NCBI GenBank assembly: GCA_029532625.1
Contig: JARFXM010000005.1
Span: 1,488,001-1,552,000, forward strand
Origin: Lomentospora prolificans
Taxonomy: Eukaryota > Ascomycota > Sordariomycetes > Microascales > Microascaceae
DNA length: 64,000 nucleotides
Direction: 5' to 3'
In this document: in pieces, positions 21,391-33,100 of the stretch
Layout: every line of letters starts with the position of its first letter
Numbering within the stretch: the stretch's first letter is position 1
Made by a program: the position numbers and the translations under genes
Notes under the pieces: generated by a model
Databases searched by the model: none
What the model was told of the DNA's origin: nothing
What the model saw: only the letters and a program-made list of their open reading frames with translations

Positions 21391-24097
21391 TATGACAAGG
21401 AGCTATTAAGGGACGCCTGAGGTTAATGTAACAGGCGCGTTGCAACCTATATATCAACAAAAATAGCTTATTCCGATGACTCCTTTTGTAATTTTATGAA
21501 TAGTCGACACTACACCTGTTTCGTTCCGAATTTCTTCCCTCTCTCTTGTCGTTCTCCAATGCCTGGGCTGAAAGGATGCTACATGATTTCCAGTGGACCT
21601 TCATGTAAATAGTCGAGCCCCTGTTGTTAGGCTTATAAAAGAGTAGTTGAAGCCATGGGCTTGTCACCAAGGGGTGAGAATCATGTTCCGTGCTGACTTG
21701 ACGTCGAAGCTCGCATTCTGAGAGGGACCTAGAATGTCGGCTGCGGCTTGCAACAAAGAGCGCCTGAGGTCTGAAAAGTATCGCTGGTATCACCATCGGT
21801 CGCTTGATGGATTATAATGATAATATTTTCATCAGATATAGCAGGAAACGCTGGTAGGAACTACAAGTTTCAATGATAAACATGCCGTGCAATCCTAGAT
21901 AAACATGTTTAGTGTCTTCAGTTTAACTTTCGCGACTCTCCTCAACCTTAATTAACATCAACTCTGCTAGTGTCCGTTTTTACGGCGGCTATGGAGTGTA
22001 AAGATGTTGTCGAAAGGTCTCACCGTCGCTTGGAAATCATTCATGTAGTATTGTCTTGAAGGCTCCACGGGAGGTAGTGACCTCTCTACGTGTATCTCAG
22101 TTTACTTAGTACGACTTGGGTGCTTTTATCCGTGACTAAATTCGTTAGGCAACAAGGCTCAATTCGGTTTCCTGGGATGAAAATCAACGCGCGGAGAGAA
22201 CCCTAAATATCTTGCACGAGCTCCTCCCAACCCTTCCTGATCCGGCTATCCAGCCCCGCGCACTTGCTTCTTTGCTAAGCATAATCTTGGAGTTCCGTCA
22301 CTCCTCCCCTAGGCCAGATAGTGGACAGCCAGTCTGTCAATGCGCCTAGCGAGAAAACAGGTCAAGCACTACCAGAGACTTGTGACACGCGAGCATTGGA
22401 CTCTTTGCGGGTACTTGACTCCTCCGAAATTTCACCGTATTTGAACTAGAAATATTTGGGCCAAGGACCGAAGGCAAAGCTGGGGTATAGTCTTGGGTCG
22501 CAGCAGCTGGAAGTCAGTGACATAGTGGTACCGCTCCCGAACCTAGGGTAGAGAAAACGAGAGGCACTTTAAGTCCTGGCGCAGAATACACCGGCGATAT
22601 ACATGAACCCCATGCTTGTTACGAGGCGCATCGGAACCAGCCCCTTCATACTGAGCCAAGTGGATCGAACAAGGGAGAGGGGGTTCAGAGCGCCGGGATC
22701 GTGGGGTCAGCAGTGTGCATTCATGTCGACGTTAGCCTAGGCTGCAGCCGTAGCCAACATGCTGACACGGAGCGAGGCAACTCTAAAAATACAACCTCGC
22801 AGTCTTTGTTGTGGCTGACATGATACAAGTCAATACATGGAGTCAAAGAGTCCGGCGTGCGGCGACAGGGCTACGTTTATCCGTTTCACAAGTATTGGTC
22901 GGGGGGTTCAGGAGAGTTGTAAGCGGAAAGGAGCTCTCTGCGTCAATATACGCTATGCTCCTATAATTATCTTTTCAAGTACTATATCCTCCATCTGCCA
23001 AGGGATTATGGAAAAGCTCGAGACTATCTAAAGCGGTCCTATAAAACTACGCGTATGTGGCCACCACAGGTTTTGGCATGGCTCGCCTACCAGTGCTAAA
23101 TCGTCAGGCCACTTTCCTCCGCTATGTGACAATGCTCTATTAAAATCCTACTCTCCCTCCGCTCTGTTCTTCAGCTTCTAGAGCAACAGTAAGGTAAATT
23201 TTCCGGAAGCTTTCGAATTTCCGACTGAGCGCAATCGTGGCGCTCTAGACTACGGCGAACCTTGTGAAAAGGTTAGCTAGAAGAATCATACAGTTTTTCT
23301 TATAATTAGTCCGTTTTATTTCTGTGTCTCGGGATTGTAGTTAACGACCCTTTTCAAGGGCTTGCCTTCAGAAGCTGGGGCAATCCAGAAGCCTGGCGAT
23401 ACTTCGTCGAGAGCGGAGCTGAATACCCCCTTTCGGCCAATCTATCCCTAAAATCGAACAGGTCCTAGTTTTTTGCATAACGCGCATGGTTTGACTAGTC
23501 CTGCACTTCTCAGTTAATTGGCTTCTCTTTGCTCTTCGACCGCAGGCTCATGTAATGCGAAAACGCAACTGACACTACTCAAGGATATAGTTAGCCGTTG
23601 AATCTAGACCCTCCAACTGCTTCTTAGGCTATTTTAGCTATTCTTATTTACAGTTGCGATGGTATACTACGGTCCGCTGGGATAGCAATGAAGGGTCAGC
23701 TTCCCCCTCTTAAAATCCATAGCCTCTCTATTGTCATTCCTTCGGATCTTGGTTTATTAACCTTTGGTCTAGAATGGCTTCCACGGGGAGTCTCATCAAT
23801 CTCACCGTATTATGCGGGAGGTTGGAGCATGAGTTCCCGCGAAATGCTTAGAAACAAAATTTGGCCTGACTCTAACAAGGGTAGTGAGCTAGCTACCAAT
23901 ATTGATTTTCTTGCATCGTGCTGAAAGCTAGGTGGGGCGCTGAAACTCAGATTCGAGCTTAGCTCCAAGACTATTGAAGCAGGACGCTCGTCGGGGCTGG
24001 CTCAGACCTCGAGAATGGGCCTCTCCGATCAGAGCCCGCTTACCATGCTGAGGCGGCGGCCTGCCAGACAACGGCCACCGCGATTTTCGAATTCGAG

Positions 24098-24104
24098 TAT
24101 AAAT
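24098..24104 (+). promoter_or_regulatory. TATA box of the Thr-rich secreted protein gene
   Basis: TATAAAT lies 100 bases upstream of the chosen ATG at 24198. The position supports that start rather than the in-frame ATG at 24015, which lies upstream of the box. Confidence 0.5.
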
Positions 24105-24197
24105 CTCCCCCAGATCCTCCTGGCTTTCATGCTTAACACCGCCTCGTTTACTTTTCCCACACCATCGAATCAAGTACTACTTTCGGCGACTGTTACA

Positions 24198-25404
24198 ATG
24201 AGGAGCAATATACTTTTCGCCGGTTCAGTCTTGTTGATCGGCGGTGACGCTGCAGCACCGCCCCCTGGATTGTATGGACGAGCGGCCTGCAACCGAGATA
24301 ACCTCTTTCGATGCTTCATTGACGAGCGGTACTCCGTGCAAGCAAGTGACTACTGTTCCGGCCTCTCTCCTTCAACAGTGACTGTCGCTACTATCACCGA
24401 AACTATGTAAGTCCAATATCCTGCTCGGTGCTCCGTGTTCTCGCTGACCGATTTATTAGCACTTCTACCATGAACAATGAAATCACCGTGGAGGCCGTAG
24501 TCAGCACCGTGACCGCCACCACTACCGTTTTCACCGAAACGATCCCAACGGCAACTACTACTTTGACGCTGGGTGCTGGAGAGACTGTGCCTTTAGTGAA
24601 GCGTGACACCATCGCCAGTCCACCGAAATGCATGACGAATGGTGTTAGCTATCCTGCAAGCCGCATCACATCAGCGTGCTCCTGCATCGATGTGCCCGCT
24701 TCTACTGTGAGCGTGACTTACACTGCAGGGACGGAAACGGTCACACAAGCAAGTCTGCTCCCTTAATATTGTGGGTTATGCGAGGTAAACTAATCATTTA
24801 CCATAAGGTATCAACGGGATACACAACGCCTTCAATCACAGTCACGAATTGGGAGACGGTTTACACCGCTACAACTGGCGGAACCTTTACCGCTACAGTT
24901 GGTCCCCCTGTCGGAGCGGAGCGTATTGTCAACGGGGACTTTGAGACAGGAGACATTGAAGGCTGGGAGCTGAGCCCGGAGACCTGGGCTGCCCAGATGT
25001 CAACCTGGAACAGCGCCCCTATCTCTGGAAATTGGTCTCTTCTGGTTATTGGTTCAGAGGGCAGCCTTGGGAAATTGCGCCACGTTCTGCCTGTTTACAT
25101 GGAGGCCGGACAGTATCAGTTCGAAGTTCTCCATTCGCCTCAGCTCTTTCCATTGACTACTTGCGGCTGGGGCCAGTTTGTCGTCTTAGACGTGAAGAAC
25201 CAAGCTACAGGCACAACAATAACAGTTCCCCAGGGACTTGGAAACAGGGTTATTATCGGTAAACAATTCGTCTGTCGGGTAAGCTCAGTATTGACCATCC
25301 CAGAGGAGGGGGCTGGACCAAGCGAGATATCTATTAGGTACTTGGCTATCCCCCCTAGTTCCGGAACTGCAAAGATAGATGGGATCTCGCTCAAGAAGAT
25401 ATAA
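24198..25404 (+). CDS. Secreted Thr-rich protein with C-terminal carbohydrate-binding-like domain
   Basis: Three exons (24198-24406, 24460-24748, 24808-25404) give 364 residues. The first intron is GT-AG. The second begins GCAAGT and ends AAG, a GC-AG intron; it is the only choice found that keeps frame, since the exon runs into a stop six codons on. The N-terminus is a signal peptide (MRSNILFAGSVLLIGGDA). A small Cys-containing module follows (CNRDNLFRCFIDERY). Next comes a Thr/Val-rich stalk likely to be O-glycosylated, then a domain starting IVNGDFETGDIEGWEL, the usual opening of CBM4/9-like jelly-roll modules. It is probably a cell-wall or extracellular protein. It converges on the DUF8021 gene, 137 bases between stops. 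Confidence 0.75.
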
Positions 25405-25541
25405 TGTTATTCAAGGATCTGGGGGGAAGTTTCAGAACAATTTAAATATCGACGTAGTTGCTAATTCCCGAGAAAAGCAAATAATACCGGCACAGTATAA
25501 CACTGTCTTCTCTCTTTCTTCGTCATAATCTACCCAAACTC

Positions 25542-26351
25542 TCATCTTCCACAATTCTTCGTACCGCAAACCGTGGTTTCGTGAATATAGCGAATCTTTC
25601 CACCCTCAACGCGAAGGAAATTCGTACTGGGCGTACCATCAGGCCTCGTCTTGTCGATGAACGGGAAGTCATTAAAAATATCCACCCCTCCCATCTCCTC
25701 ATCGATGACATAGCGACGATTCTCAATCTTAAACGGCTGGGGAAATTGTGGCATCTTGCACGTGTTTCCATTGGCGTTCGTCTGGCCGGTGTACATGCCA
25801 CCCTCCAGTCGTGCGCAAGGTGTACCGTAAGGGACCTGGACGGTGCCATCGCCCCAGCTGTCGAGGTAGGCATCCCCGGCAGCTTGGATAACTTCCCGGG
25901 TATCCCGTTTATCTTCCGGGATAGGGTCCCACTTCTCCTGCTGAGCCCAGCGGAGATGCCCAGCCGCATTAAATGCCCAGTCGCCGTCGTGGGCTACAAT
26001 CGACTCAATCGACGTGATTTTGTCGTCGGTAAATACAAGTCGTGTGTCAATCACGTAGGGTTCGCTGTTGGTAGCCGCGGACAATTCCGTGAAGGCGATG
26101 CACTGAGTTGTGTCGTGGAGACTTCGGTCAAAGTCGATCGTCACCGCCTTGCTCAGCACGCCTTCTTTGATATCTACAACGACATCGTTCTCGATGTAGT
26201 TTACGTCGTCCGCTAATGGGAGGAGACTCGGATCACCTGCGGTTTGGGCTTTGACATAGGCTGCTGTTGCCTCTTGGAGCATTGCTCGGTCGCAGGCAGC
26301 AGAGGCAACGGCAGCGAGACCCGCGCCTGCTAGGACAGTGTAGTAGATCAT
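25542..26351 (-). CDS. Secreted DUF8021-family protein
   Basis: A single exon encodes 269 residues from the ATG at 26351 (context GCAACCATGA). That start gives a signal peptide (MIYYTVLAGAGLAAVASA); an in-frame ATG further up at 26456 would only add a polar, basic stretch. The body shows the DUF8021 pattern: SLHDTTQCIAFTELSAA, then AHDGDWAFNAAGHLRWAQQE, IPEDKRDTREVIQAAGDAYL, VPYGTPCARLEGGMYTG, NRRYVIDEEMGGVDIFNDF and a last FLRVEGGKIRYIHETTV. The family is widespread among secreted fungal proteins, has an NTF2-like look, and has no established enzymatic role. Cys residues are few and probably form two disulphides. Confidence 0.87.
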   Translation of the reverse strand: MIYYTVLAGAGLAAVASAACDRAMLQEATAAYVKAQTAGDPSLLPLADDVNYIENDVVVDIKEGVLSKAVTIDFDRSLHDTTQCIAFTELSAATNSEPYVIDTRLVFTDDKITSIESIVAHDGDWAFNAAGHLRWAQQEKWDPIPEDKRDTREVIQAAGDAYLDSWGDGTVQVPYGTPCARLEGGMYTGQTNANGNTCKMPQFPQPFKIENRRYVIDEEMGGVDIFNDFPFIDKTRPDGTPSTNFLRVEGGKIRYIHETTVCGTKNCGR

Positions 26352-27447
26352 GGTTGCTTTGGAGGCTTCTGGATGAGGAGAGGTTGGCATCGGGTTCTCA
26401 TTGATGGCAGACCTTCTCCCATACCGGGGACTGTGTCTCCCTTTTCTACGATTCAAGCTTGGAAAAGCCGAGCAGGAGAGGGGGTTCTCAATTTTGCCTC
26501 TACGATATCATTTCCGCTTAAACAGCGATTCATAGATAATACATCTTTGAAAAGACGAAAATGGTGGTGCATGTCATCCCTCCTTATAATAACAAGCTGT
26601 TATATCTGGTAGATATCGATTTATCGGTGTCAACCCCAGAAGATTCGCTTGAACAGCGTCAATCACAGCTTGTATAGTGGATTGCGGTAGTTTAGCCGTA
26701 ATCTGGGGAATGCCAGTCTCCGAAGGTAACAGGCCGGCATATCAGCTAGCAAATAGCATTTCTGCAGCAATACAAGCCGTTAGAGTTAATATAATGAGTC
26801 GCCCTCAATCAAGCTAAATCAATCCTGACCGATGTGTACCAGCGAAATTCTCCGGTAGTTGTTATAACCCCGACTGGGACAAGGTCTTCTGCGATCTATA
26901 CTCCGCTCCAAGTCGGTGGCAAGACTGCCTTGTGGTCAGTGAAATGTAACAAGTCCTTGTTTCGACACTTCCTACTACCAATGCGCTAAAGCGGTATTAT
27001 CAACACCCTGCAACTCGTTAACTGTCAGTAGCTGTGGACACCATACCTTAGGAATAGTGCTGAATAGCCGTCAGGAAAGAGCGGAGGGTCAGTGATATTG
27101 CCTTCGTCGACGTATTTAACTCGGCATTGCGGGGTACATCGGCATATAGAATAATATAATACTGCGAAGCTATCTATAACTGGCCGGATATGATTACATT
27201 GCAGGCTCTTAGTGATGGCAGAGCCATGCCCTCGGCAGTATCTGCACTTCGTTCTTGGGTTTCTTGAGCTCACATTTAATTCTTTAGTTTGAGAGTCTGA
27301 CGACTCATTAGTTGTCTCTCAGACTGCCACGAAATATGCGTGATAGGTAGGGCAATATTATATGCGATTACTAGTGGATATACTGGCAATAGTACCACTT
27401 GGCTACATGAGATCCCGCTGTCACTTTTCTGCCCTTAACTAATCGGT
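26352..27447. other. Intergenic (1.1 kb)
   Basis: Promoter side of the DUF8021 gene and 3' flank of the GPI-tailed protein gene. Short frames only; nothing recognised. Confidence 0.45.
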
Positions 27448-28260
27448 TCAGGCAAACGTCAAAGCTAGGCTTAGCAGTGTTAAAAAAAGCCAAGCCCACG
27501 TGGGAACACTACCGACACCTTTTATTCCGGTGTTTTCTGGCGACTCGTCGGTGCTAGAGCCAGTTTCTGAGCTGGGAGCCGCGGTAGTTGGACTCGATCC
27601 AGGATTGGGGCGGTCGGTTTTGGCTGCCGCCACTGCACCTGCCCACATTGTTGTTTGAGATGCTGGACAATTAGATGAGGCAATGTTCTCGCTGTACTGT
27701 GCATTGAGCCAGCTGGCGTCCCGCACGGTGACTGAGCCGTCATCTCCAGTGATGGGCGTAAAGGGAACGTAATGGCCCAACAGGTCTGCATTGGCCGTGA
27801 CCACCATTGGGAGAAGGTGAGCGATGCAATAGCAGTTGTCGTATGTGGTGGATTCCGTTCGGGTGCTGCCACTGGACTCTATGGTCTTTGAACACCTGGC
27901 ATCGAGTCCCTGTTTCCCTCCTAGGCCACCACCCAGCTCGCAACGCCATGTCGTCGTGCTGTCATCGATCGAATATGTTGTCGTTCCTCCCCAGACTGAT
28001 CCTTGCGTATGGTAAACTTCGGCTGGATAGATGCCTGCTTCGCGGCACGCCTCGTTTTCGGGTGAGCTTGGAGTCGGGCAGGCAACTTCGAGGGTAGTTA
28101 CCACGTCGCCGCTCACGGTTCCAATAGACTTGACCGATGCTACGAGTGAGGTTGGCTCGGAGTCAGGAAGGAAAAACGTTTCGAGACGTTCGTTGCTTTG
28201 GCCGAGGGCGGGCGCAACCACAAGTGCAGCTGTGGCCAAAAAAGTGCGAAGAACGACCAT
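27448..28260 (-). CDS. GPI-anchored-type secreted protein, family unknown
   Basis: A single exon encodes 270 residues. The N-terminus is a signal peptide (MVVLRTFLATAALVVAPALG). The middle has six or more Cys residues and little hydrophobicity. Near residue 220 a Ser/Thr/Pro-rich linker begins (PNPGSSPTTAAPSSETGSS), and the protein ends in a hydrophobic tail (VPTWAWLFLTLLSLALTFA) with no charged end. That is the layout of a GPI-attachment signal. It is probably a cell-surface or wall protein. I do not recognise the folded part. Confidence 0.75.
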   Translation of the reverse strand: MVVLRTFLATAALVVAPALGQSNERLETFFLPDSEPTSLVASVKSIGTVSGDVVTTLEVACPTPSSPENEACREAGIYPAEVYHTQGSVWGGTTTYSIDDSTTTWRCELGGGLGGKQGLDARCSKTIESSGSTRTESTTYDNCYCIAHLLPMVVTANADLLGHYVPFTPITGDDGSVTVRDASWLNAQYSENIASSNCPASQTTMWAGAVAAAKTDRPNPGSSPTTAAPSSETGSSTDESPENTGIKGVGSVPTWAWLFLTLLSLALTFA

Positions 28261-29231
28261 TGCGTGCGACGAGGAATTATCCTTGCTATCTTGACACTTG
28301 AACTGGAAGTTTATCCCTCCAAAACTGAAAAGTCAAGACCGAAATGAACGAAGAAGTGCGAAGGTTTCTCTTAAATCGTCGTTTCAGATGGGTTGGTCGC
28401 ACAGCCCCCGCGAGTTCGTAGTGCAGCTGATTACCCGAGATTTGCGTCGTTCGATGTCACCTCAGCGCGGTATCGAAGGATGACTGTCAAATTCACGTGC
28501 TCTTCGAAGGATTATAGCTGGGAAATTAAGCTGACGCCTTCCCAGGGCTTGGCGACCTGTCAAGGTCAAGCCACGCAACGTTGGCTGGAAAAGAATATGC
28601 CCGGGAGCGCGCATGCGTCACTATTCTGGCTCTAGGGTTCTGTTGGTGCAAAAAGTCGAAAATTCCTCGTTCAACCGTAATGGAAAAGTAGCATATGTCG
28701 AGGAAAGGTCTCCAGTCGTTATTAGCGAAATATTTGTCAGGGATCGTGCGCATCGCGATTCATCACGAGAAGGGTTCGTGATATGGGTAGGATTGACGCA
28801 TCGCCCAATGAATGTTTTATTAGAGCCTTGTCTGGTGTATTAGCAACTAGTTTTGACCTTGCGGCAGGCACCAGTTGAGGCCACGCGCATTTTGCACATT
28901 TTAGTTACCTCAATCGACATGGAGTTTGGAGTTTGGGAGACCACCACATGCAGTTTTACCTAGAGAAGGCGCGTTCGTTCAAGTCGTCGCCTTGACAGGA
29001 TACATGGCCACCGGGGGATTCTGTGCAACTTTCGTCTTTGGCCCTGTTCACCTGCCGAAAGTACAATTCTTGGTTAGGTTGCCATTAGATTTGGGGATAG
29101 TTCATGACCCGCTGCCGAATTAGGGATCGAGGATCGTCCCCCTCATGCTTCACGTGCTAACCCACATCGATAATCGGACAATTGTGAGCATGGATGGAGT
29201 ACCACCGCATCTTCTCCCCTCGCAATCATAA
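28261..29231. other. Intergenic (1.0 kb) between the GPI protein gene and the CFEM-like remnant
   Basis: Upstream flank of the GPI-tailed gene. Nothing coding is supported. Confidence 0.4.
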
Positions 29232-29992
29232 CTAAAGAAACAACGCGACAGCGCCTACGGCTGTGAACACGGTACTTAAGGATGTTCTCGCCCTATCCGC
29301 ACTACTCTCACCATCACCATCACCTCCGTTGGTTCTCTCCCCTGCTTCGCCGTCCGCAATTGGGGTTGTTGTCACCGCGAAAGTCACAGAGAGAGAGTTG
29401 AGAAATCTGTTAGTTTCATCTTATTTTCGTCAGTAATAGTTGTCCCGAAAAAGGACGTGGTTGGAGCGCAACTCCCAGTCGAACCAGCCGGCGCACTACG
29501 CAAGACATATTCGACTTGTCATCTAGACTCGTATCGCAGTTAGCGGGAATCCTCTTCTTTGAACAGTGGATTTTAGAATTACTGGAAACCTACCCCTCCC
29601 TTCGCTAACGGTGCTCGCGACAATGAATGATATTTACTTTGTTATTGATCGCACTCTACTTGCGGCGATGAAGTGTCCATTCAGTTCTCCTGGTTTTCCA
29701 TCGAAATATCACAGCCAGCCGTAGTGAGGGTGTCCTCAAGAGTGATTGTTCTGGTTGATTCCCGGCATACTGCTTCATCGGTCGTCAAGCCGTTTTGCTC
29801 TCCTAGCATGCTAACCTGGACAAAGTCTGTCTTGTCGCTGCCTCCCAAACTTCGTTGAAGATAGTTCTACGTCAATACCGTGGTGGTAATGGCTCTTGCG
29901 AGTGCACGCAAATGGCACAGCCGGCTCCGAATCCCAAAACTACAGATGTCCTGGCTATTGCTGCTACCGATTGGTCGTAGAGTTGATTTTAT
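29232..29992 (-). pseudogene. Decayed CFEM/GPI-type secreted protein gene
   Basis: The minus strand shows pieces of one protein in changing frames. The 3' end reads as a Ser/Thr/Gly-rich stretch and hydrophobic tail (RTSLSTVFTAVGAVALFL, stop at 29232-29234), a typical GPI signal. Upstream is a Ser-rich linker (SAPAGSTGSCAPTTSFFG) and a piece reading CRESTRTITLEDTLTTAGC, which looks like the last part of a CFEM domain. The 5' part reads QDICSFG in one frame and CAIC in another, as in the Cys pattern opening CFEM domains. No start ATG is found at the expected place, and stops and frame changes break the gene, so I call it decayed. Introns could explain some but not all of the breaks. Confidence 0.42.
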
Positions 29993-31185
29993 ATCTTCCT
30001 GCCTTCCTGCTGGTTGTCTATAAATGCTGCGCTCCCTTGTTCTGCTAATACATGAATATGCGCCCCTTCTCCTTGGTGTTTTGAAACTAATGTCCTAATT
30101 TCCCGTCACTGTGGATTCCAGAGCGAGGTTGTACACAGGTAGTACTGATGGGATATTATATAATGGTGTCTGAAAAGCACTCAGATCTTTCCAGAGTCTT
30201 AAGTCAATGGGCAAGTTAATAACTATTTCAGTATGACGGGATCTGCGCGATACTCTGTTTAAACCTTATAACTTAATCATGAATGCTATAGTCCCGTGCG
30301 GAAGATTAGGAGGAGAGCTCGCAAAATGACTAGAACACCTATGCTAGCCCTTATATCGAAAAACCCAACTTAGCTTGACCTTTAACAACCCTTCATTTTA
30401 GTCCGCTCGTAATACTGTCCATGTTAGTCTGGAATTCAGAACTATGCAGCCTCATCCGCGGCCACCGTGGTAGCCGACCTTGTTGGTGGTGGTAGCACTG
30501 AACTATATCACTGTGATTCGACACTGAGACGATCAACGGCAGACTTGCAGCACGGAGGTAGGTTTAATTTGAATCTAACGTGTAGATGGTGAATACTAGC
30601 TAGCTCGCCACAGTTTGGAGAAGGAACCCAACCGCTAGCTTGCCTTTCAACCATCACCATTCCAGGCTCTGCACGCGCCGTACAATGCCACAATGCCTTT
30701 CAGCCTACATTAATCATAATTTGCTTCACGTGTGGGCGCTATCCATCTTGACGACTTGGTTCTAAAGCTAAGAAACCCCCACTTGACCCCGCACGCGGAA
30801 GGTATGCATCTTCTTTCTACGTGGTCTCGTCATAGCACTGGCTGATTCCCAATTCCAATCAATATCATGCCCAGAAAATCGGTCCCGGTAAATAACGTTG
30901 CAGGATTATAGCCATCCCGCGTTGACCCGAGATCCAGGACGCAGAATCAGACAGGTTAATGACATAAAAACAGCCAATATATGCGTCGCTCTTAATTTGC
31001 TCAATGGTATCATTCTCCGCAATCGGCGAAAGACCGAAGGATGCATATATGACCGAGCTCCCTTCTATTCCATGACTTCGCGGACTGCGAAAACGTGCAT
31101 GTAGTCTTCGCTTGGGACGAGTTTGCTATTGAGGGACTATACATGGTAATAACACCTAAGCCTTTCGCTTTGAATTGGGAAACCA
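29993..31185. other. Intergenic (1.2 kb)
   Basis: No supported gene. The right end is the promoter of the PQQ-type propeller gene. Confidence 0.4.
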
Positions 31186-33100
31186 ATGTGGTTTCCTATT
31201 GTTCTAGCCCTCTGGGCCGCCGCATGCAAAGCACAAGCGCCCACAGACGAGTTCCGGGACTGCGACGGTCCCCAATCCGTAAGCCATTCTCTATAATCCA
31301 CAGCTAGGCCAATACAGCAATCTTTACTTAACCTACCTTGAAACAGGGTTATTTGGACAATCACAACATCTCCCCTGACTTAGTCCTCGGTGATGACTTT
31401 GGCATCCTCTGGAAAAACACGTATGGCGAAAAGGAAAGATGGTTCGCCCGGCCCCTCACCTTCACCCCCAAAGGCCACGATCAACTCGTCTTCCTCGCGT
31501 CAACTGCTAATGTCATCCGAACCGTCGATGCCGTGAGCGGAGAGTTGATTAACGAGCGGCAGGTCCAGCCGCCGTTTCTGTCGAGCGATATTCAGGGCTG
31601 CCCAGTTGTGCCTGACTACTATGGAATTATTGGCACGCCAGCAATTGACCCTGAGACGGAAATTGTATACTTTTTCTCTCTGGGCTATAAAGAGCACGCT
31701 GAGAGCGGAGGCGTAGAGAATGGTGAGCATCAAATGGCCATTCATGTCCGAGTAGACGCTAACTGTTGCGGGGCACCAGGAACGTACTCGTTGTATGCTG
31801 TGGATCTTCATACACTGGAAGATGTGGACGGGTTCCCCGTATTGATCGATGGGCACCATGCCGACAACGACGCAACGAGGTACGTCATGCAATAGTGTAG
31901 ATGCCCAATGGCTGTATCTGACTCTCGACAAGGTATTTTCTCGGCGGCACGTACCTCCAGCGACCTGCAGTCAGTCTTATCAACGGTCATGTTATAGGGG
32001 CGTTTTCTGGGCATTGCGAGCGCTTTAATTATACTGGAATGGTAGTCTCAGTCAGCACGACGCCCGGGGTTGGACTCTCATCTATGTACGCGGTTGTTTC
32101 AAGCCCTGGTGGACCGGCAGTTACCGAGGACTGGTCGATTCCTGGAGGTGAGTTGCGACGCAAGAAGAATAATTCGTTTCGTCAATGGCTTGGTTTAACG
32201 AAGGTGAATAGGAATGGGTGGCATATGGCACGGCGGAATGGGCATCTCGACGGTTGGAAACGATGTCTTTATCGTGAGCGGGTGGGTGACTAAACTTGGT
32301 CTTCAGGAGAAGAGTGATACAAATGACTAACGGAATGCAGGAACGGTGACGGAGCGGATAACGTCGATGAACCTGCGCCAGGCCACGTTGCTGTATCCAC
32401 GCTTTCACAAGCGGTTGTGCATTTCGAGATTACGGAGGAAGGCAAAATATCTTTCGTCGACTACTTCCAGCCATACAATTACATTGACTTGAATGTGGTA
32501 CAGAAGGACATCGGGTCGTCCGGATTCACCGTCCTCGACGGCGATGTATTCTCTGGAGGCGGCGTCGACAGGATTGGGTTAACGGGTGGTAAGGAAGGAA
32601 AGGTGTACGTCCTTGACGCCAATAATCTAGGTGGTTTCATGAATGGGAAAGACGGTAAGGATGATGCAGTGCAGATTCTTGAGGTCGAGGGGCCCCTTTT
32701 CGGCGGCGTGGGCTCCTATCCGCTCGAGGGAGGCTACATCTATCTCACACCGATTGGCTCTCGAACCGCCGCGTACACGCTTGAGCCACTTGACGATGGC
32801 ACACCGCAGTTCATTAACGCGGGGTACAGTACCAACAAAGCGAGCAATGCTACAGGTATCGGGCCTCCGACGGTGACATCGTTCAAGGGTAAGGCAGGCA
32901 CTGGTATTGTGTGGGTTGCCTACCTTAACTCCGGATTGCGTGCCTTCCACGCCGTTCCGGACGAAGGCGGCGTCCTGCAGGAATTAACCATCCCAGAAAC
33001 TGGACCAGTAAATAAGTTTCTTTGCCCCGCATTTGGAGATGGCCGAATCTACATCCCAAACACCAATGGGTCCGTGGTTTGTCTTGGAAACAAGTCATAA
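31186..33100 (+). CDS. Secreted PQQ-type beta-propeller (quinoprotein-like) protein
   Basis: Five exons (31186-31278, 31347-31879, 31933-32147, 32212-32281, 32341-33100) join in frame into 556 residues. Exon 1 encodes a signal peptide (MWFPIVLALWAAACKAQA). The body holds repeated beta-propeller blades: LVFLASTANVIRTVDAVSGE, IIGTPAIDPETEIVYFFSL, SLYAVDLHTLEDVDGFPVLI, GGIWHGGMGISTVGNDVFIV, EGKVYVLDANNLGGF and the closing DGRIYIPNTNGSVVCLG. This matches secreted fungal quinoprotein-dehydrogenase-like propellers (PQQ repeats). I cannot confirm that the residues binding PQQ are kept, so activity is open. It is one of several secreted proteins encoded between 24 and 33 kb. Confidence 0.82.

Larger units (their letters stand above)
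20646..24197. other. Gene-poor stretch (3.5 kb)
   Basis: Apart from the doubtful coding remnant at 20928-21390 and the promoter of the next gene at the right end, I see no gene. Frames are short and full of stops on both strands, and no transposon domain or terminal repeat is recognisable. Confidence 0.45.
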
